Source: a bacterium
GTDB lineage: Bacteria > UBP14 > UBA6098 > B30-G16
Assembly (NCBI GenBank): GCA_030620455.1
Contig: JAUXEQ010000030.1
Location: 1-10,603, forward strand
Direction: 5' to 3'
DNA: 10,603 bases
Each line of letters begins with the position of its first letter. Within the stretch, counting starts at the first letter, position 1. The translations under genes and the position numbers were made by a program. Below are positions 6,817-10,603 of the stretch, piece after piece. The notes beneath the pieces were generated by a model, which was given only the letters and a program-made list of their open reading frames with translations, had not been told where the DNA came from and searched no databases.

Positions 6817-7506
6817 ATGAATAGTTTGAATAACAAACTTGCGGTTATATTAACATCGGGTGGAATGGATAGCTCGACAATCCTCGCAATAGCTGCAAAT
6901 TTAGGTTTAAAGATTGCTGCGATTCATTTCGACTATAAACAACGAAACCGAATAAAAGAACATGAAGCGTTCATCGAGCTTTCGAAATTTTATAACGCGC
7001 AGTATACATTCGTTTCAAAGCTATATACTCTGGGTGAAATAGGCGGTTCTGCCTTAACAGATTATAGCATAGATATCCCCAAAGAAATTCCTATAGAAAA
7101 TAGTAGAATTCCATCTACCTATGTGCCGTTTAGAAACGGTATTATGCTCTCTATTGCTGCTGCATGGGCAGAAATTATTAAAGCCAAAAGTATTTTTATC
7201 GGTGTGGTTGAGGAGGATAGTTCAGGTTATCCTGATTGCAGTGAAAAATTCATTATCTCGATGGGACAGTGCATTAATCTTGGTAGAAAACCAGAAAGTG
7301 CAGTAAATCTTATTGCACCGATCATACATCTTAAAAAATCGCAGATTGTTAAAATAGGGGAATCTCTTGATCTTCCTTATGAGAAAACGTGGTCGTGTTA
7401 TCGTAGTGGCGATATTCACTGTGGGGAATGTCCGGCATGCAGGCTTAGAAAGAGAGCTTTTAGGGATGCGAAAGTACCAGATCCTACTTCTTATTTAGTT
7501 GAATGA
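6817..7506 (+). CDS. queC: 7-cyano-7-deazaguanine synthase
   Basis: QueC converts 7-carboxy-7-deazaguanine to preQ0 using ATP and ammonia, a step in queuosine biosynthesis. The 229-residue protein has the PP-loop LTSGGMDSSTIL (SGGMDS at 14-19) near its N-terminus, the VPFRNGIMLSIAAAWA segment, EEDSSGYPDCSEKF, and a C-terminal zinc site C-x7-C-x2-C-x2-C (C194, C202, C205, C208) in the stretch ending CGECPACRLRKRAF. Length and motifs are those of a complete enzyme. The ribosome site is weak (GTTGAG about 2-7 bases before ATG); a seven-codon frame overlapping the start by ATGA may assist initiation. It is the only plus-strand gene here. The partner genes queD and queE are not in the window, so the pathway is split or lies elsewhere. 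Confidence 0.97.
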   Translation: MNSLNNKLAVILTSGGMDSSTILAIAANLGLKIAAIHFDYKQRNRIKEHEAFIELSKFYNAQYTFVSKLYTLGEIGGSALTDYSIDIPKEIPIENSRIPSTYVPFRNGIMLSIAAAWAEIIKAKSIFIGVVEEDSSGYPDCSEKFIISMGQCINLGRKPESAVNLIAPIIHLKKSQIVKIGESLDLPYEKTWSCYRSGDIHCGECPACRLRKRAFRDAKVPDPTSYLVE

Positions 7507-7536
7507 AATTGCCATATAGTGCTAAGATAATAATCT

Positions 7537-9198
7537 TTAGGATTCGAATAAGGAAGCGATTTTTTCAAGAAGAAGCTCCAATTGAAACGGTTTCTCCTTA
7601 AAAAATACACCTTTTAATCCATCTCTTGCTGCCTTAACAACAGTATGGTCAGGATCGTAACCAAACGCTGTCATTAATATTATATTTGTTTTCGGATTTT
7701 TTATGCGCGCAGCCTTGAAAACTTCATATCCATTAGCATAGGGCATCTTTATGTCAGAGATTATTAGATCGTAGTCTTTGCATTTAATTTTCTCTATAGC
7801 TACTCTGCCGTCCTCTGCAGTGTCGACTTTCATATTGAAATGTCTCAGGAACTCAGCAAAACCTTCTCTTATTATCGGTTCGTCATCAGCAACCATAATA
7901 TTTAGAGTCTTAATTTTTATTTTAATTAATTTGCCAGAAGGTTTAACTGTTATTTTGGGTAGCGAAAGCATCTCAAGTTTGCCAATATATCGCTCATCTT
8001 CGAGATCTTGAGGATTTTGAAGTGATTTTGTTATTTCGGCAATCTGAAAGGATCGAGTTAATGCTTTGTTAAGACCTTCTGCGAAGCTTATATGAAGCTT
8101 ATCATCTCTTATTTCACTAATATCCTGCCTTAGATGCGATAGCAATGCTACCTGTGCCATTAACTGATTGTTTATGTGGTGAGAGAGAGCAACGACTGTC
8201 TTTTGAATTGCTTTATTTCTTTCTGCTTCAATTTTTTGCTTTTCTAGTTCTTTAATAGGTTTAAGGTCTCTACTAATCCCAACTGTTCCGATTTCATCAC
8301 CATTTTGATCGAATAATATCGAGGAAGAAAGAGAAAGTGGAATAGTTTCACCGTTTTTGGATACGACCTTAATTTCCTCTTGTATAACAGTGCCCTCGCT
8401 GCTTCTCATTTTCTTCATAACTTCTCGAGCTTGTTCGGGATAGCGATATATTCCGAGCACAGAATGACCTATTATCTCATTAGCTTTGTATCCCAATGTC
8501 TTTTCCGCAGCCTTATTCCAGACCCTTATTTTCCCATCATTATCTGAAGTTATAACCAGATCTGCGGAACCAGCGATGATTTTCTTGAGGTAAGTTTCTT
8601 GTTCTATAAGCTTATTCGTCATACGATTTCGATCTATAATCCAACCGCATAGATAGGCATATATTTCAAGAAATCTCAGTGCATCGTTTTTTGAAGAGAG
8701 TGTAAATTCATCAAAGGGTTCATCAACAGAAATAACACCAATAATCCGTTTGGTTTGCGATTTTAATGGCACAAAAAGGTAATCTTTTGGATGCCAACCA
8801 GATTTTTTAGGTTCAATTTCGCTTTGGATGCCACCGATTTCATTAGAGAAAGGATCGTTGTGAGGTATGTAATATGATTTACTTATTTGGTATTTTGGCG
8901 AAAATATCTTTTCCCATATCTCCTTTGAAGGTGGTCTTTTTTGTTTGAATTTTTCGAAAGTTGCTTTTGAAACCCCGGCATATCCAATATGCTTGCGTTT
9001 CCAACTTCGTCCAAAAAGCGATATTAATGCTCTTCGGAAAAGCCTAGCCTTTACTATTGCTTTAGCTATAAGCTGTAGTTGATTGCTTAGATTTTTCGAT
9101 TGGGTAACAGTCTGTGCAGTTGAAAGTAATATCTCAAATCGATCTACTATGAAATTTGAGTTTTCCTCGAAATTTTGTTCTAGTTCCTTCTCGTCCAT
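7537..9198 (-). CDS. GAF-PAS-HisKA-like-REC signalling protein without kinase ATPase domain
   Basis: A 553-residue soluble signalling protein. Residues about 18-195 look like a GAF domain (DYLFVPLKSQ, IIGVISVDEPF). A PAS domain follows (about 200-315), with SADLVITSDNDGKIRVWN and WNKAAEKTLGY. A helical segment carries a histidine-kinase-like H-box, VALSHHINNQLM (probable phospho-His H340). Only about 85 residues separate it from the receiver domain, and no N, G1 or G2 ATP-binding box is visible, so HATPase_c is absent. The receiver (about 432-553) is complete: D438/D439, phosphoacceptor D482 in LIISDIKMP, T510, and K536 in KEKPF. There is no DNA-binding output. It could receive phosphate from another kinase, or act by protein interaction. 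It lies 55 bases downstream of the coiled-coil gene on the same strand and converges on queC. Confidence 0.9.
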   Translation of the reverse strand: MDEKELEQNFEENSNFIVDRFEILLSTAQTVTQSKNLSNQLQLIAKAIVKARLFRRALISLFGRSWKRKHIGYAGVSKATFEKFKQKRPPSKEIWEKIFSPKYQISKSYYIPHNDPFSNEIGGIQSEIEPKKSGWHPKDYLFVPLKSQTKRIIGVISVDEPFDEFTLSSKNDALRFLEIYAYLCGWIIDRNRMTNKLIEQETYLKKIIAGSADLVITSDNDGKIRVWNKAAEKTLGYKANEIIGHSVLGIYRYPEQAREVMKKMRSSEGTVIQEEIKVVSKNGETIPLSLSSSILFDQNGDEIGTVGISRDLKPIKELEKQKIEAERNKAIQKTVVALSHHINNQLMAQVALLSHLRQDISEIRDDKLHISFAEGLNKALTRSFQIAEITKSLQNPQDLEDERYIGKLEMLSLPKITVKPSGKLIKIKIKTLNIMVADDEPIIREGFAEFLRHFNMKVDTAEDGRVAIEKIKCKDYDLIISDIKMPYANGYEVFKAARIKNPKTNIILMTAFGYDPDHTVVKAARDGLKGVFFKEKPFQLELLLEKIASLFES

Positions 9199-9253
9199 TG
9201 CTTTCCGTTAGATTAATTTATTCTAATTTAATTGAGCAATTACTTTACAACAA

Positions 9254-10600
9254 TTACTCCTGTTCTGCTTGACCTACATGCTCAAGAGCTCTAAAATACT
9301 GACGAACAGCATCCTGATATTGCCTAGGATACGGTTTCGATAAAATTTGCAGAAGTGCCTGTTGCACGACATTTTTCCTTTCACCCAAATCATCTGGAAG
9401 TAATTCTGGAGATGAGCGAACAACGTCTTTTCCTGTGGTGGCTTTTCGTCTTTCTGAGAATTCTCTTTTGTGAATGGATTTTTGTGTGTAGAGCATCCTC
9501 GAGAGTATTCGATCCTGACGCTGGAGCGTTCTTTCTGTTATGTTAAACTTTCTTAGATCTTCTTCGACTTTTTTCATATCTTCTGCGGTTTCATCCATGC
9601 GACCTAAGAGATTGGAATGTTGTTCTAATTCGTTTTTAAGCCCTTGTAAAGCTTTCCTAAGAACAGCTTGTTCTGCTGCAAGTCGAGCAGCAGCTGCCTG
9701 AGCTTCAAGCGACAAACCTCCAGGTTGCTGGCATTGAGAGCATAACGGCATAGTCTGTTGGTTGATACCAGATTGTTTGTTGCACATTTGGTTCATTTTT
9801 TCCATAAGCTGTTGTGCTCCGGAAGCGCATTGAGACTGATTCATTGCTTTCTTTGTTCTAAGAAGTAATTCTGTAGCAAGGTTGATATTACTCAAAGCCT
9901 CAGCCTGATGAGGATTTCTAACCATATGTCTCGACTCGGAAATTATTGTAATTGCTTGAGCAAGAGATGATTCCGACTTGTGAAGTAGAGCGTAAAGGGC
10001 AGGTGGAATCATGAAGGTTTTTCCACCCATTTCACCGATTCTGGCTGTTACTTTTTTAAGACTTTCTCTCAGATCTCCCAATTCAGAGGCGTATTCGTTG
10101 AATTTAGTTCTATCTTTGCCGCTGTTAATTTCAGTAATAATTCTCTCGATATTAGTGGATATATAAAGTAGTTCTTGAACAGTCTTCCTCATATCTATAT
10201 TAAGTGCTTCCTGAAGCATCTCATTCATATTCTGTTGCATATTTTCAAAATTCATAGAAATATCAGAAAGCTTCTTTGATAATTGCATTCCGTGTTTTCG
10301 TGCGGCTTTCGAGTTATTGGATTTCATTTGATTTAGCGCATTCTGAGCATTCTGAGGAAGGTTCATGTCCTCAAGTTCCTGAGCTAATTTTTCCATTTCC
10401 TCATGTGGCATATCTGAAATACTTTTCATTTCGTCGGCAAGGTCTTTTGTTGTTTTCTCCATTTGCTCGAGCTGGTTTTTAACTTGTTGTTCCATTCTCT
10501 CGAGAGATTCCATATTCTCAGCGTTTTCGAGTCCTTCATTAATCCTATCCTGCATTTCCTTGATCCTATCCGCCATTTTCTTTAGCTCGTCGAGTTTCAT
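9254..10600 (-). CDS. Coiled-coil protein with DUF4175-like C-terminus, probably 5' truncated
   Basis: A 448-codon open frame that reaches the right window edge. The first ATG in view (10600) is preceded by only three bases, GAA, so no ribosome site can be judged. The N-terminal 170 residues visible are rich in E, K, M and Q with heptad-like spacing (LEQMEKTTKDLADEM), giving long coiled coils. A cysteine-containing stretch includes TMPLCSQCQQPGG, then LSLEAQAAAARLAAEQAVLR. The C-terminus has TLQRQDRILSRMLYTQKSI and SKPYPRQYQDAVRQYFRAL, which I recognise as resembling the tail of large DUF4175-type proteins of the Bacteroidota/Chlorobiota group; those are about 1000 residues with membrane segments at the N-terminus. 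I therefore infer that the true start is outside the window. The function of this family is unknown. The signalling gene follows 55 bases downstream. Confidence 0.75.
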   Translation of the reverse strand: MKLDELKKMADRIKEMQDRINEGLENAENMESLERMEQQVKNQLEQMEKTTKDLADEMKSISDMPHEEMEKLAQELEDMNLPQNAQNALNQMKSNNSKAARKHGMQLSKKLSDISMNFENMQQNMNEMLQEALNIDMRKTVQELLYISTNIERIITEINSGKDRTKFNEYASELGDLRESLKKVTARIGEMGGKTFMIPPALYALLHKSESSLAQAITIISESRHMVRNPHQAEALSNINLATELLLRTKKAMNQSQCASGAQQLMEKMNQMCNKQSGINQQTMPLCSQCQQPGGLSLEAQAAAARLAAEQAVLRKALQGLKNELEQHSNLLGRMDETAEDMKKVEEDLRKFNITERTLQRQDRILSRMLYTQKSIHKREFSERRKATTGKDVVRSSPELLPDDLGERKNVVQQALLQILSKPYPRQYQDAVRQYFRALEHVGQAEQE

Positions 10601-10603
10601 TTC

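Noticed and set aside
7524..7537. AAGAT-AATA-ATCTT hairpin between the convergent queC and signalling genes as a terminator
   Set aside because: Only five mostly A-T pairs and no proper T-run; too weak to call.

Overview
The window is AT-rich and densely coded, with no rRNA, tRNA, CRISPR array or transposase that I can see. It looks chromosomal, from a Gram-negative bacterium: there is an OmpA-type outer-membrane protein with a calcium-binding thrombospondin-3-like linker, and a lipobox precursor. The N-terminus of the PfkB kinase and the long MQ-rich coiled-coil protein with a DUF4175-like C-terminus suggest the Fibrobacterota-Chlorobiota-Bacteroidota superphylum or a related candidate phylum. 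That placement is inferred from family resemblance, not from a marker gene.

Layout, left to right. On the minus strand, and read from high to low coordinates, come ompA (4443-3265), a small lipoprotein (3214-2963, apparently continued in the -1 frame to 2940), apt (2924-2403), an MBL/beta-CASP hydrolase (2293-896) and a PfkB-family kinase (834-1, running off the left edge). The first three are tightly spaced; larger gaps follow. Upstream, also minus, is an EAL-CBS-GGDEF protein (6542-4728). A 274-base divergent region separates it from queC, the only plus-strand gene (6817-7506). Convergent to queC is a minus-strand pair: a GAF-PAS-HisKA-like-REC signalling protein (9198-7537), preceded by the C-terminal part of a large coiled-coil protein (10600-9254) that probably continues past the right edge.

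Functional themes are nucleotide metabolism (apt, queC, perhaps the PfkB kinase), RNA processing (beta-CASP), envelope (OmpA, lipoprotein, coiled-coil protein) and signalling. Both signalling proteins look catalytically incomplete: the EAL-CBS-GGDEF protein has a degenerate GGDEF motif (SGDKF) and an altered EAL metal motif (DNFGAG), and the GAF-PAS-REC protein has a histidine box but no ATPase domain.

The most unusual local structure is at the small lipoprotein. Its reading frame ends early, while the -1 frame opens exactly at a T TTC CCT heptamer and runs to a stop just before the apt ribosome binding site. This is either a one-base deletion (mutation or assembly error) or recoding. I see no clear evidence for a wholly new multi-gene system.
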